Source: Stropharia rugosoannulata (Eukaryota > Basidiomycota > Agaricomycetes > Agaricales > Strophariaceae). From it: 64,000 bases of DNA. A model generated the notes under the pieces. That model made no database searches. It saw only the letters and a list, made by a program, of their open reading frames with translations, and was not told where the DNA came from. The stretch covers positions 744,001 through 808,000 of the forward strand of contig JANCIK010000013.1 in the NCBI GenBank assembly GCA_028532985.1, written 5' to 3'. The position numbers were made by a program, and so were the translations under genes. The first letter of the stretch is position 1, and the number at the start of each line of letters is the position of its first letter. Below, in pieces: positions 46,273 through 58,600 of the stretch.

Positions 46273-47334
46273 CCGAGTTGCATGCGAAATCGTATATGGT
46301 GCCGTGACAAGTTGGTAGTCGTTTTGTACGAGTCGGCATCATTTGTAAATGGATAACTACAGTCTATGGTGATGAGCAGCTCTGATTTTTTTTGAAGTCC
46401 GCCTATGTGCCAATGTTAGTCGAAAAAAGGCACATTGTATACCAAAAGTGGTCTGGTGCATTTTGGATGCTAAACTAGGAACAGTTACTCTATGCACAGT
46501 CAGTTTGCGGTTGTTTAGTTAAACCCAGTCAACAACGTCACAAAATGTTTTCTTTGATATAGAAGCGTCAAACGTTTGATTTATAATACTGCATGGGAAA
46601 TTCAATACGATGTCTTTCCGAAGAAAACATACCATGTATCGCATAAGGTTAAATGAAAACTGTGTATATGTATATGTAAAGCCACGCTTTTCGCATGGCC
46701 AATCTTCAACTGCGTCATACATCTTTCTGGGGATAACTATGCTCTCACGAACAACTCGTGTTCAACAGCTGGGCATAGCATTGTTCCTATTCATCATAAT
46801 CTCTTGACCGCTTTCCCCACCTTCTTTTTAGGCTTGTACTATGGCTGAGCTGGCGTCTCGTATTTAGAGGCTCGAGCACTGGAAACGACCTATCAGTACA
46901 AATATGTACTGCGTCGGCAATCTGATATCTTGTGGAAGGTTAGTGACAGATGGCAGTTTCACGAAGTCCGATGATATGCCTTGATTTTAAGAGAAACGGA
47001 CATTCAGTCCCCCGAAACCTGGGAACAATATGACGCAGATTGTTTGTTTTTTTATGGTTCTTTGCATAATATGTACGACAGGCGTGTGTGGGTATTTCTC
47101 CTTATACTAGACGCGTTGAATTGTGCATCATAGAACAACTACAATTTCTCCCCTTTGCACGACGGTATCGCCAGCCCTGTTCACCTACTCCACCAGAAAT
47201 CAATTGTAATCTCCCCTTGTCTTGCTCCACTTTGACAACCATGCTGCTACTGAAGCAGGATAGCTCCACTGAGACCACGCAATGAGCAGAGTCAAGTGGC
47301 CATCGAGAAAGAGTCCGAGAGCGACCTCTGCGGG
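46273..47334. other. Intergenic between the two hydrophobins
   Basis: It holds the 3' flank of hydrophobin A and the upstream region of hydrophobin B. The open stretches here (46,519-46,807) have no recognisable content. No duplicated block matching the region upstream of hydrophobin A was evident beyond the TATA box. Confidence 0.35.
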
Positions 47335-47342
47335 TATAAAAG
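47335..47342 (+). promoter_or_regulatory. TATA box of hydrophobin B
   Basis: TATAAAAG, preceded by CTGCGGG, is 58 bases upstream of the ATG at 47401, a good core-promoter distance for a strongly expressed gene. Confidence 0.7.
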
Positions 47343-47400
47343 CCCAACGACGTCGACATTTATCTTCACTCGAACAAGCAACCGTTCAAGCCTTCTAAAC

Positions 47401-47857
47401 ATGCAATACTTCAAGCTCTCTGCTCTCGCGACCATTGCCTTCGCTACCCTTGCTGCCGCCACACCTACCCCCAACGGCGGTAGTGGTCCATCCAACCAGT
47501 GCAACACTGGCCCAATCCAGTGCTGCAACAGCGTCCAGGCAGCCAACACCCCATCCGTCGCCAAACTTCTCGGCCTCTTGGGCATTGTTGTCCAGGACGT
47601 TACTGCCCTCGTTGGCGTCACCTGCAGTCCCATCACCGTCATCGGCGCTGGGGGCACTTCTTGGTAACACATCTCAATTTATTTCAGGAATTCATGCTTA
47701 TGCTGTTGTTTTTACAGCTCTTCTCAGCCCGTTTGCTGCACGAACAACAGCTTCAGTAAGCAGTGCTAGCACTATTCGTATAAAATTAAATGACTAACTG
47801 GTTTTTGTAGATGGTGTTGTCGCCTTAGGATGCACTCCGATCAACATCAACCTCTGA
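47401..47857 (+). CDS. Class I hydrophobin B
   Basis: Exons 47401-47663, 47718-47755 and 47811-47857 encode about 115 residues. The signal peptide is [20 protein letters not shown]. The cysteine pattern is C-x6-CC-x32-C-x13-C-x5-CC-x12-C, with segments [35 protein letters not shown] and [14 protein letters not shown]. Both introns fall at the same codons as in hydrophobin A, and the protein differs mainly in the first long loop. It is therefore a tandem duplicate on the same strand. It may be secreted at a different developmental stage; the sequence alone does not show this. Confidence 0.95.
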
Positions 47858-48756
47858 AGGATTCTCTAGTGGCGAGGATTGGTACCTGTTGTTGATGGAC
47901 AGTGCTGTTCTTCAACACCGGAAATAGTGTATTTTCACTCGGCGCCGAGCTTGTTTTTGTGAATATCATACCAATCAAACCAAACTTTACATATCGCTTT
48001 TGATTGAGTAACTTAAGAAACCACAAGTATGGGGTGGACTTACTTATCTGTGCATTGGAATCCTTTTCTCCTTGTGCTAAACATGGTCACTGCTTACCAC
48101 TAGTTCCGTTGGGGTCGTTTGCATTGCTCTTTTAGTAAAAGTCACCATCAAAATAGGCGCCCAACGGCATCTCGGGTGAGGTTATCTATATTTAGTGTTC
48201 AGAAGGCTCGGTCCAAGGTTGTCTGGTAAAAGTCTTGAGGTAGTATGTAGTAGTCCAAATACATAGCTCAAATACTGCTAAGGATCTTTCTGATAAAGTT
48301 TGAACGGTAAATTCGGCGAGTCTTTCCTAGTATTCATACTGGATTGCCGTACACCGGATCATGGGTCTAGAACCTGCCACGGCTGGCTGCCTGGACGGCA
48401 CCGAGTCGCGGACTCGTCTCTTGTTCGCCGCTAAAACTATAAACCGAAGCCGAGGCTGGAAGGTACTAAGGAGCCCCTTCTTGCCTGCGACGGGTCTCGA
48501 TTCCGGCATACGCACGTAATGCGCTTGTGCACGCGCAGAGCTTGGTAGTAGACCAGATGGAGCGCTGAAGGGCACCGCGGTAATTGATACGTCGTCAATT
48601 TGAGATTTCACATAAAATGCTGTATAGTGCACCCATCGCGGAATGGACATATATACGCACCCAACGAATCCTAGTGCAGTCGTCGCATACACCAATCCAC
48701 ATCCACATCCACATCCACACTTCTCGCACAGTATTGACACCGTTGCTCTGCTCACG
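47858..48756. other. Intergenic; simple repeat near its right end
   Basis: No gene is accepted. A short CCACAT repeat (ATCCACATCCACATCCACAT, about 48,694-48,720) sits just upstream of the Hsp20 remnant. An open stretch on the complement strand across 48,327-48,992 has no family features. Confidence 0.4.
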
Positions 48757-48921
48757 ATGTCGAATATGATGCTGTTCAACGAGCCATTTGCTGATCTCGA
48801 GCGCCTGTTCGCAGCGCGCCAGGCAGCGGCAGAGCGGGCGCGCACAAACACAAGCGCACCGCAGAAGGAACATACAGATGCCACCCAGACTCGATCGAAG
48901 GAGGACGTAGGGAAAAGGTGA
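48757..48921 (+). pseudogene. Hsp20-like N-terminal remnant
   Basis: The 54-residue frame starts MSNMMLFNEPFADLERLFAA, close to MSNIFFYEPFYDLDRLFDVA of the intact Hsp20 gene at 30,772. It continues with a Gln/Thr/Lys-rich stretch (PQKEHTDATQTRSKEDVGK) and stops without any alpha-crystallin domain. Following sequence in other frames (PQQKQQPKVRARYELPPSPD) is similarly hydrophilic, so the gene may have more exons, but the chaperone domain is not found before the complement-strand gene at 49,647. Probably a truncated copy; a short, independently functional gene is possible. Confidence 0.5.
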
Positions 48922-49646
48922 ATCTTCTTATATTTATCTTCGGAGCGGACAGCCGCACATTCGCTGAATGCATCGTAGAGCGTCTGCCACACGCCCTGCT
49001 GCGGAAGATAAACACCACTCCGAGGCTTCTGCGCCCCAGCAAAAGCAGCAACCTAAAGTACGTGCACGCTACGAGCTCCCGCCATCGCCCGATGAGCTGT
49101 ACTCGATTTGTTTCTGGTGAATGGGGCCAGGGCATCATTTTTAGTGAAATATGTATTTGTGAAATAGTAGGACTTAGACCTGTGTACGTTTTTTGACTAT
49201 TGGCTGTAGTATGTGTTACTGACGTTCCTCTCTATGCTGGTTATAGATCATCAATTATTTGTACAATAATAGCCAGCAACACTGTAACAATTGGTCGCGG
49301 ATCTTCATATTAGATGGCTGAGACAAGATAAAGAAAGAAAAACAAACATAGTTCAACTGTGCTGATGATTATAAAAATACACGGACCAATATAGGATAGT
49401 TATTTATTAGCTGTCGTCCATCCCGTCCCCCTTATCCTTTCTCTGAATGCAATCCTGACTACTTGGAATGTGTTGTTGTTGAAGACTGAGTGCGTGTCGT
49501 GGCGTCCCATTTATACTGAGCCGGGTGAGCGTCTTATCTCTGTTCCAGACCCACTCATGACTTGATGGTGCTCTCTTCCCTTTCCCACTGGCGAAACTTT
49601 TCTAGGGAGAGCCGCAAGGGAGGTAGAACAATGAGGCGATAAAAAT
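48922..49646. other. Intergenic; no gene seen
   Basis: AT-rich, with GAAAGAAAAACAAAC near 49,334. It holds the 3' end of the remnant and of the complement-strand gene. Confidence 0.3.
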
Positions 49647-50788
49647 CTACTCAAAGTGCCGACCCCGCTTGGGATCCGCCCGTCGTTTCTCTACTGCCTT
49701 ACGGAGTTTGCGTCCCGGCCGCACGACAATGACAGGTACTGGTGAGTGAGAAAGACAGTACCTATGGAATGTAAGCTGATGGCCAGAGAGAGAATGGTGA
49801 CTCTTACTTGCTAACGCTTCCGATACTACCTCCACTACCCATACCCAACAGCCCTGCACCGCCTCCCAACAGCCCCGCGCCAAGAGCAGCTAACCGGCGA
49901 CCCCGAGTGCCGACGATAAGGGAGTCAGGGCGGTACAGTGCAATGAGCCGGTCGATGGAATCTGTCACCTTGCCCGGGATGTATTCAAGGATGAGGGAGA
50001 GCTTTCGCTGAGGGGCAACCTGCGTGCACTTGGACTGCATAGAGAGCATAAGTGCGCGGGCCTCTTCGCGCACGATATTGTGGTTCTTGTCTGTGGAAAT
50101 ATATACGTGAGTGATAAGATCTGGTTCTAATTTCGAATTGCATACCAAAAACATCCTCATCAGCACCGCGGAACACTATGAGCTCGTCGCCGTCCTGAAC
50201 AAGGCTTTCCAGACACCATTCAAGTGCTTCCCGGCCGCTTTCGTCTGGACTGCTCGCGCATAGGAATACGCGTGTGTTCCGGTCGCGCTTGTATCCATCA
50301 GACATGACACGAAGCGTAAAGGAGAACATGCTAGCTGCGGGGTTCTCGAATGTATCAAAAGAGACCTTGGGTGTGTAGTGCGGGGCGAGCACTGCGGGTG
50401 CCGTAGCCTGAGGGTGATTACCCGCTAGAGAAAACCCTGGATGTGTAGCGCTGTAAGGTGCGCCTGATAGTGGGGAGTGGGCTGTGGGCGATGAAACGGT
50501 GATTCCAATGCTTGACGAGGACGCGCTCCGTGACAGGGCTGACGTTGGGGGGTCTGCTGGAGGCAGCGATATGCGCGTCTGCGCTGGGGAAAGCGTCATG
50601 GGCGTCCCCGTAGGCGTTCCTGGGCGCGATGAGTTCTTGAGGGCTGAACGCAACGGGGCGTGGAGTGAGGACATCGTAGATGTGTAATAGGTAAGATTAG
50701 CGTCTATAGATAGAGTAGCTTCACTTTCTGCAGTCGTTGTAGTCGTTGTCGCCGTCGTTATCGTCGTTGAGGACGACCCGTTCGACAT
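49647..50788 (-). CDS. Universal stress protein (UspA) domain protein with long disordered N-terminus
   Basis: The first exon (from 50788) encodes a Ser/Thr/Pro-rich leader of about 160 residues (SSTTITTATTTTTTAESE; SRPGTPTGTPMTLSPAQTRI). The USP domain follows: YKRDRNTRVFLCASSPDESG, REALEWCLESLVQDGDELIV, FRGADEDVF, NIVREEARALMLSMQS, RKLSLILEYIPGKVTDSIDR and LIALYRPDSLIVGTRGRRLA, with the G-x2-G-x(n)-G-S/T nucleotide loop represented by GTRGRR and a Gly-rich stretch. The end PVPVIVVRPGRKLRKAVEKR has the family VIVVRP motif, with a basic tail. Three exons. It likely binds ATP or acts as a stress-signalling dimer. The start lies 140 bases from the divergent WW-domain gene, so the two share a promoter region. 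Confidence 0.85.
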
Positions 50789-50928
50789 TGGATGACGATA
50801 TCTCCGGCAGCGGGGGGCAAAGCGGAGTCTGAATCAGTGGACGTTGCGATGTTTCGGAGTTCACTTTCTCGACATTTATCACTCCTTCCATCCATTTCTT
50901 TGACCCTAAACCTCCGTACGAACCTGTC

Positions 50929-51894
50929 ATGGCATCAGAGGGTACTTCAGCGAGCGATACAGTACCTACAACGCCTAAGGATGAGAGTCTGCACGAGGGA
51001 GGACCAGTGCCTCAAGAACAGAAGGGCAAGGGACGCGAGGCCAGCGCTGGATCTGAGTCGCAAGATAATAACGAAGAACACTCGGAAGACTCTCAATCCG
51101 CCTCACCATCCGCAGAATCTGGGTCTACACCTGCCCAGGCGCAAACACCTAGCTCTAGTGCTTGGCAAGCTATCTGGTCACCACAATACAACGCCTACTA
51201 CTTCTTCAACTCGCTGACGCAGGAGACGACGTGGGCGAATCCCCTTCAGCCCGAGGCGTCCTCGTCGGCTGTGGAGAATCCTGCGCAAGCCGCTCCGGTG
51301 GAAGAGGAGCAGAAGGATGAGCCCAGCTCGAGCACGGGTCCTCAGATGTCGCGTGTGGCACAGGAGCATGCAGCTTTGCAAGCCGCTGCCCTGGCGCAAG
51401 GGATTGATCCTGCGCTGGCTCACCTCGACCCTTCGCTCCTCCATAGCTCAATACCTGGCGCAACTGGGCCAAGCGGTATGTATTTTGGTTTTGTTATTCC
51501 ATCAGTTGCTAACTAGGCGGATTACGCGCGGTTCCAGACCTCCCTACATTCAAGGCGCAGTTCAATGCGCGGACGGGACAATTTGCACCCGCGAACTCAC
51601 GCACTCCTGGACATCTGTCTGAATTCGAGCGTGCGAAGCGCATGAGCGAGTTCTACTTTGACGTCAACAAGTGGGAGGAAGACCTTGCGAAGAGAGGTGG
51701 GCGACTCATGGGTGAGGAGGACGGCGTGGACGAAAGTGGGAAGAAGAGGAAAAGGCCTACTAAGAAGGATATAGTGCGTTGCTCGCTCACCTGATATACT
51801 ACATATTGATTGATCCTTTTTGTCATTTTAGGAGAGATTTAAGGAGCAGAAGCGCCTGAAGAAGATTGCGAAGACAGCGTGGCTGCGTACATAG
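50929..51894 (+). CDS. WW-domain protein
   Basis: Exons 50929 to about 51,473, about 51,538 to 51,772 and 51,831-51,894. The acidic/Ser-rich N-terminus (NNEEHSEDSQSASPSAESGS) precedes one WW domain: AWQAIWSPQYNAYYFFNSLT followed by QETTWANPLQPE, with both signature Trp residues and the closing Pro. WW domains bind Pro-rich ligands. The C-terminal half is helical and basic: DLPTFKAQFNARTGQFAPAN, RAKRMSEFYFDVNKWEEDLA, KKRKRPTKKD and FKEQKRLKKIAKTAWLRT. I do not recognise a named orthologue, but a role in pre-mRNA splicing or transcription is plausible for this layout. A 140-base divergent spacer separates it from the USP gene. Confidence 0.82.
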
Positions 51895-52761
51895 GCCGGC
51901 ATGTAATAGTAGATGAACGTAGTGTTTTCCTTATGTGATGTGAGTTCCTGGTTGTCTTATATCAGAGCTACACTTCACCTGTGCCAGCCGATTACGAGCG
52001 CCCTTCAATCTCCAGTTGGACACCAGTAACACATTTCTGCATGTCTTCTCATTGTTTCGGAAGGCACGCCCCATATCTTTTGACCGCATATAACCAATTG
52101 GGGCCTCAATAGTTCTCATTGAAGTGGATATATGCGCCTTTTTTATCCAATCAACCACGTCTGCCACCTTTCTTATCATATCAACAATCTGGTGCTTACT
52201 CGTGGATGGACAATTTTACGATTTACCGAGTCTCAGCAAACCTCACCTTGACCGTTTGCCCTAATGTAAGACGGGGACCCAGTGTCGCGAATGCGTTCAT
52301 TAACAAGTCCGTATGTGACGATGCGCCTTCCCTGATCAACTCCTTCATTTATATCTCGGCTGGCGGGGACTCGTGGATAGACGACTCCCACCGTCACAGG
52401 AGTACGCACATACGATAAATGATCCTTTCTGAATGTTGGCAGTGGAGTAGTGCGGTGCATCTACCCTTCTATGACTGCTCAGTAAATTTCTCTCATTCCG
52501 ACCCATACCTTTCGGCAAACTTGGACATGTATTATACCTTGTTCTTGCGTCCCTGGATTTTTTACCGGAGGGCAATCCTGTAAATCCTTACATCCTATTT
52601 TAAGCAGTCGGTAAAGCTTGCGGGCAGAGTGTATTTTTTGCAAATGTACATTCATTCAATCATGCAGGTATCCACAATATGCGCTGCGCCTCTCGACTAG
52701 CGTGACTTCACATTCATAGTTCAGAGAACATTTTGCGTTCTCGACATGAGCAGTATCAAGT
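51895..52761. other. Intergenic; no gene seen
   Basis: Some open stretches on both strands but no family features and mixed frames. The last 100 bases are the probable promoter of the glycosyltransferase gene. Confidence 0.35.
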
Positions 52762-54610
52762 ATGCTGGCGGCGGCCCGCGATGCACGCTGGCTGATCTTG
52801 AATGCATTAAGCGTGGAAAATTCTTCTTGGACACCGACCACTACTTCGACGGTCACGACAACGGCGGCCACGACCATAGCCTCCATGCACCCTACTCACA
52901 GGTCGAAGAAGGGCCTGATGGATCAGCTGCGTCGCCTTCCTCCACCTGTCGCGTTGGCTCTCGGAGTTCTTCTAGGCTTTACACTGGCAAGACTACTTCC
53001 ATGGACTTCGAGCACGACGCCGACGTGGCGGAGCGGCCATACGCCCGCAAAAACGAAACAGCATAGCCGACATCCCATCCAACTACCTACTCTAGATCAG
53101 CGAGCTCGCGTGCTTGACCTTTTGACGACTCTTTCACCACATTACACCCGGGAGTGTACGCGAAACTCACAACCTCTGTACGTCCAGCAGGCTCTGGAGA
53201 GATACGGCCCACTGGTCGGACACAACCCGCCGTCATCCTCGTCTTGGCTGGGCGGACTGCTTGGGTATGGGGCCGTGAGCGGGGCGGAGGCGCATATGTC
53301 CGCGGTGCGGCGGGATCTGCAAGCGAGCGAGCACAAATACTTCTTCGCTATCAACCTATACAACTCATTCGACGTCATCCCCGATCTGTTCGCAGCGTTG
53401 TTCCGCGTGGCCGCTGTTCTGGGATACCACAACGTGTTTGTTTCAATCTACGAGAACGGCTCGAGCGACCAGACAAAGGCTCTGCTGCGTATCTTCGACG
53501 CGCTCACGAAAGCGGTGGGCATGCGTGTGCTTATACGGACGAGCATGCGCACGCGAGGCGCATTTAACCACCGCATTGAATATCTCGCCGAGGTCCGCAA
53601 CGCTGCGTTTGTACCCCTTCACGAATTGCGGGATGCCGAGGGAGAGTACTTCGATAGCATCGTATTCATGAATGATATCCTCCCCTGCGTCGATGACCTG
53701 CTCGAGCTGATCTGGCAATCCCGCAGGAACAATGCGGGTATCACCTGCGCGGCAGACTATATGTATCACGACGAAATCCAGGCCCCTGTATTCTACGACA
53801 ACTGGGTAGCACGGGATATCAACGGGACCGCTCTGGAAAACGCCCCGTTCGAGCGAATCTTCCACCACACAGAGAGTGCAGCACGTTGGATGCGCCATTT
53901 ACCGATTCAAGTGCAAAGCTGCTGGAATGGCGTGGCGATACTTGATCCCGCTCCGTTCTATTTGCCCCCACATGTCAGATTTAGGATGGCGCGGATCGCG
54001 GAGGGCGAGTGTAGTGCGTCGGAGTGCAGTCTGATTTGTAATGACTACTGGGAAGCTGGCTACGGGCGGATTATGATGGTTCCCCGCGTTAAATTGGCTT
54101 ATGATTCGGTATGTTGCCCGCTCTTCCTTCTACTATCACGTCTTCCCTTCTGGCCCCTTCCACCCCTATTTTTCCCCCTTTTTTGCCATCGAATCACGTT
54201 CACCTCCGCTGACTTCCCTTCCAGAAAGTTTTTGATATCATCCACCCATCACGGAGGAACCTGACTGCCATTCGTGGGTACACTCGTCTAGGGGGGCTAC
54301 CGGATGACCCGCGCACAGACCCGCAGGACCGCGCTTGGTTTGGACCGCACGACAGACTATTTACGGAGGAGGAAAGTGAGCCGCTAGGCTTCATCGGGGG
54401 ACCGTCGCATGGTAAGCGCCACCTACTGTTCCCTCATCTTTGCGAGTGGTTTTTCTGACCTATACATTGATAATAGTATGGTGCTGGGGCTGGGACGGCG
54501 CTGGTGACCTCGAAGGCCCGGATGTCGACCCTGTATGGGAGGCTATGTCGAATAAGAGCAGAAGACAGGATGCCGTTACAGTGAAGCACGACCGCTCAAT
54601 GGCACTATGA
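52762..54610 (+). CDS. Glycosyltransferase family 69 (alpha-1,3-mannosyltransferase CMT1/CAP59-like), type II membrane protein
   Basis: GT69 enzymes of basidiomycetes add alpha-1,3-mannose to polysaccharides or glycans in the Golgi. A signal anchor (RRLPPPVALALGVLLGFTLA) lies near the N-terminus. The catalytic region includes KYFFAINLYNSFDVIPDLFA, NVFVSIYENGSSDQTKALLR, FNHRIEYLAEVRNAAFVPLH, FDSIVFMNDILPCVDDLLEL (a D-x-D-like metal site is not obvious), ITCAADYMYHDEIQAPVFYD, QVQSCWNGVAILDPAPFY and ASECSLICNDYWEAGYGRIM. Introns at 54,109-54,224 and 54,412-54,476 join to KVFDIIHPSRRN and HVWCWGWDGAGDLEG. Stop at 54608-54610. Start could be MHPTHRSKK, 41 codons in. Confidence 0.85.
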
Positions 54611-55676
54611 TTCTCTACCCAAGCTGCGCTGTGACCATAATTATGAGAGTTGGGAAGAAGAATGTTGTCTTGTGGTCCTTGTGCCTGCCGGTGGGAACGG
54701 CGGCGCGCCCTGCACAGCCCATGACGTTTGAAGGGTGGCGGTTGAGGTCCAGCAGGCGTGAGGACGGACAGATGGACGTTTACGCGCCGTAGCTTAGTGA
54801 CACCACATACTTGGGCGTAAGGTATTAGGTGATAGAAGGAGATGGCATACATACCTACATAGTTTGTAATATTATAATGAGGGATACTAGACGCTTTGGG
54901 TAGCACATGTACTCGACAGCATCACAACCTTCGTAAGATCTCACCGATGTGATTGACATACTCAAGACATACTCGGACTATGACGAATAACATCAAACAT
55001 ATCCTGTGGGGCTCTATTAACGGTGGGATCTCATTCTACCAAAGTACACAGGACATCTAATCTTAGCATTACTAGTGTACAAGTGACATAGAAGTCGTTT
55101 CAACACTAGCCGTTGTCAATATTGAACTTAAAACGTGAGTTGTAGCATCTGGCATAGCCACAACCACGGCCCAAGTCATTTCCCCGCCGAGTTGGACAGC
55201 ACCGTTCCTCCAGGCCATGTAAGTCGTGTTCGCTCAAGTTATCCTACGTAGCATATTGTGTTGTTTACATTTCTTAGACATTTACTTACATATTTCCACG
55301 TTTCATGACTCCCTTTGCCTATGTGTACTTATGTGCTGTTGGGCCTATCATATACTTCCATGTTATGTGTCCTCTATGTAGTACAACGTGTCTCCGAAGT
55401 AGTTAGTTAGTTTAAATAGCTTGCAATTGTAGTTAGCGTAGTAGTCAACCAATATACACATTACACCCGTTCTCTCCTGTGTGAACAGCACAACCCTCGA
55501 CACTACTACCTATACGCAACCAAACACTCATCAACACCGTGTGCCGACACACTTCTGAAGTCAGCTAGCCCCTTACAGAAGCCCGTCGTCACACGTATAT
55601 AATGTATGCTTTAATTTGGTCTCCCAGGAGCGCATTTATATAGTTTGTACCCGAGAACCTGCCACATAATATCGCG
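54611..55676. other. Intergenic, about 1.1 kb; no gene seen
   Basis: AT-rich with many short TA-rich words (AGTAGTTAGTTAGTTTAAAT near 55,400). It contains the promoter of the TPR paralogue, with CGCATTTATATAGTTTG about 45 bases before its ATG as a possible TATA element. Confidence 0.4.
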
Positions 55677-58600
55677 ATGGCACTCACCACCGCCCTAGCT
55701 GTCATATCTCTAGCTACTGCGCTAAGAGACATTATCGAATTAGCTCGTAACTTCTGTGAAGCGTTTAATCAGGTACGATAATATGTTTTTTTGTGTGCTT
55801 ATTTGCATGAACGTGATACAGACGTCTGTAGGCCCCTCGAAGTTTCAAGGATGCGTCAAATACTGCAAAATCTATCTTAAGCACAGCCACGCATATAGAA
55901 CTCTTGTACCAACACCACCATGAAGATTTCCATAGGTCTCCAGAGCTTAACGACTCTGTTAAAGAACTCTACCAGTTGCGTCATGCGACAAATTGTGCTC
56001 CATTAATCTAATATTTTCTAGGGACATGTTAACGGCATATGAGAAATGTTGTACTTTGCTACCACCTGTCTCAGAGAAGAAAACGGCCAAGTTGAAGATA
56101 GCCATTTATTCGATGTGGAACCGGAAGCGAATTGATGATTTGGTGTTAGAGGTCAGGAACCGGATTGATTTGTGTTATAAGGAGTTTGAGGTGCGTCATT
56201 CAACATCATATACCACTAATCATCTATTGAGTGTGTCTTGATTTGGCGTTGAAGCTACTTTCCAGTATTCGAAGTGAATTATCGGGAATCCGAATGGAAA
56301 CCACTATCGATAGGCTCATCCGGAGTGGAAAAAGCAAAGCGGCTCAGGAAAACCAAGGGAACCCTTATCTTTTGCTCGGCGACATCGACAGAGGGATGAG
56401 TGTATTCGACAATTTCTTATGCGTCTTTCCGATGCTGCGGACGCCAGGAGCGGAGCCAGTCTGGGATATTCAAAAGACATACATTCGCAAAGAACTGGAT
56501 ACAGTGGATAAAATGATGAACCGTTTCATTTCAAAACACCTCTCTAATCGGCTCAGTAATTGCGCTGATCCGGATCAGCTTCCCCACTTGTTCGAGTACT
56601 CACTCAATTTGCAGAATTCATCTGTGCCCTACGCCAAGCAGAGCCCCCGAGACAATCACATCGTAATCCTTGTTCTCCAGCTACAATCTCTTCTGAATAG
56701 TAGAGAAGCCACAAACATCTCAAGCATAACATGGAGTATAACATCCCTGGCCGAGCACTTACATGAAACAATGATGTTCCAGGAGGAGCTAACCGTGCGG
56801 AAGTGGGTGGTCAAGATGTGGAAGTACATGTCCGAGTTTGTCAATTCCTCCAGAGATGTCCGGATCAATCTCATTATCCACGGAACAAACCTGACCTATA
56901 CACATCTACACCTCCATGACTACGCCGCCGCCTACGCACAGAGCTGCGCAGTAATGGAAGACACACATCGGCTTTCTCAGTGCTTTAGATCAGCACGTCT
57001 TCGTGTTTTAATGGCCGACCATCTGTCAGTACAAGCACTATGTTTGCCCCAGGCGTCTGCAACGGCTTCCAAGAACATTGAGCTTGTGACTCGGGCGGTT
57101 GGTACTCTTGAAGACGTTCTCGGAGTCACTGACCGGTATAATCACATCTCGGCCTCAGGACAGCAAACCTTGGACGAATTAATCAAATCGACCGATTTAC
57201 CACCCGAAATTGCGTACGACTCCATTTTAACCTACACGGAGTCTCTCATTCACCTTTCCGAGCTGGAGGAAAGAGAACAGAATCTTGCCAGCTCTTTGAC
57301 AACGAGAAAACATGCTCTGTCGCTATTACGGAAACTTTTGAAGATTTATCCCACTTCCAGAAAACTTCTTCGTCAAAAGGGAGCTGTGTTATGGTCCATT
57401 CTGCAGAGCCAGTATAGCAAGCTTTGCTCCAGCAGTGATACTCTGGACTACGCAAAAGAATACACAGCCGTGTACTGTCGACTCCTGAAGGACAGTGAAT
57501 CTGTAGAGGATCTTGGGCTATATTCGTATGCCTTGTCGCTATACAGAGAGGCACTTATAGCTGCCAAAAAGTTCACGGATGCCCGAATGATATACAATGA
57601 TATAGTCAACCTGTCGGACTGCGCCCTGGCTCAGAATCTCAACTCCCCTCAGGTACCCAGTATCACTCAAGGCGAATATCATTATAATCTGGCTCAGACT
57701 CACTTCTCCGCGTGTCGTACTCCAGAGGCTATCCAAGGGGCACAGTGTTCGATTACTCACTTCTCATTCCTATACTCAATTTCCTCAGAAAGAGATCCTC
57801 AGGCGTACATGCAGGCCGTTGACTTGCTCTTGATGATATCATGCCACTCTCAGGAATCTCGAAATTATCAACTCGGACTTAGGGAGAGCTACAAGATGAT
57901 AGAGACAATTCAAATTAGCTCCTCTAGTCACGAGGCGCTTTTTGTAAAGCTCCTCCACAAAGTGTTCAAACTACTCGAAGGTTCCTCGGTGCAGAAATTC
58001 TTCCAATTAAACACTACGATTGCAAGTCTCTTCCAAGATCTATTTTTAGCCAAGGCGAGCGATGCGACATTCGTCTATCTCTATCTGCAGTGCTTATTTG
58101 AACTCGCCGAACAATGCAACGGCAGGCGCAACCATAAGAAGGCTCTGGATTACACCGCTCAAGCACTCGCATACACACGGTACTGTACCCACCTCGACAA
58201 TAACGACAGGATCGTCGAAATAAATGGCAAACTCTCCATTGTTCATTGCTTTGCTCTATGCGGCTCTGGCCGCCTTCAAGACGCCCTCACTTTCTGCATT
58301 GCAGCGGTAAACTTGTCTCGCAAGGTCAAAAACAGCCACTCTTGGTCTCTAGTCTTTAACCTCTCGGCACTTAGTCACGCGGAGATATGCAATGGGAAGC
58401 CTCGTCAAGCGATCCAAACGGCGATGGAGATGCTCGGACTTTGCGAAACCACTCTCGCAGAAAGTTGGGAAGAAGCGGGCGCACCAGCGCAATTGCGTAG
58501 CCGTGAATGGAGATGCCGGGCACACTATCAACTATCCGCCGCTCTTTTCGACGATGGTCAGTTCGATGAAGCTTCTGCTCAACTGAGCAAGGCCGTTGGA

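Noticed and set aside
48327..48992. 221-residue open frame on the complement strand
   Set aside because: No recognisable domain, overlaps the Hsp20-like remnant on the other strand, and has no supporting splice structure.
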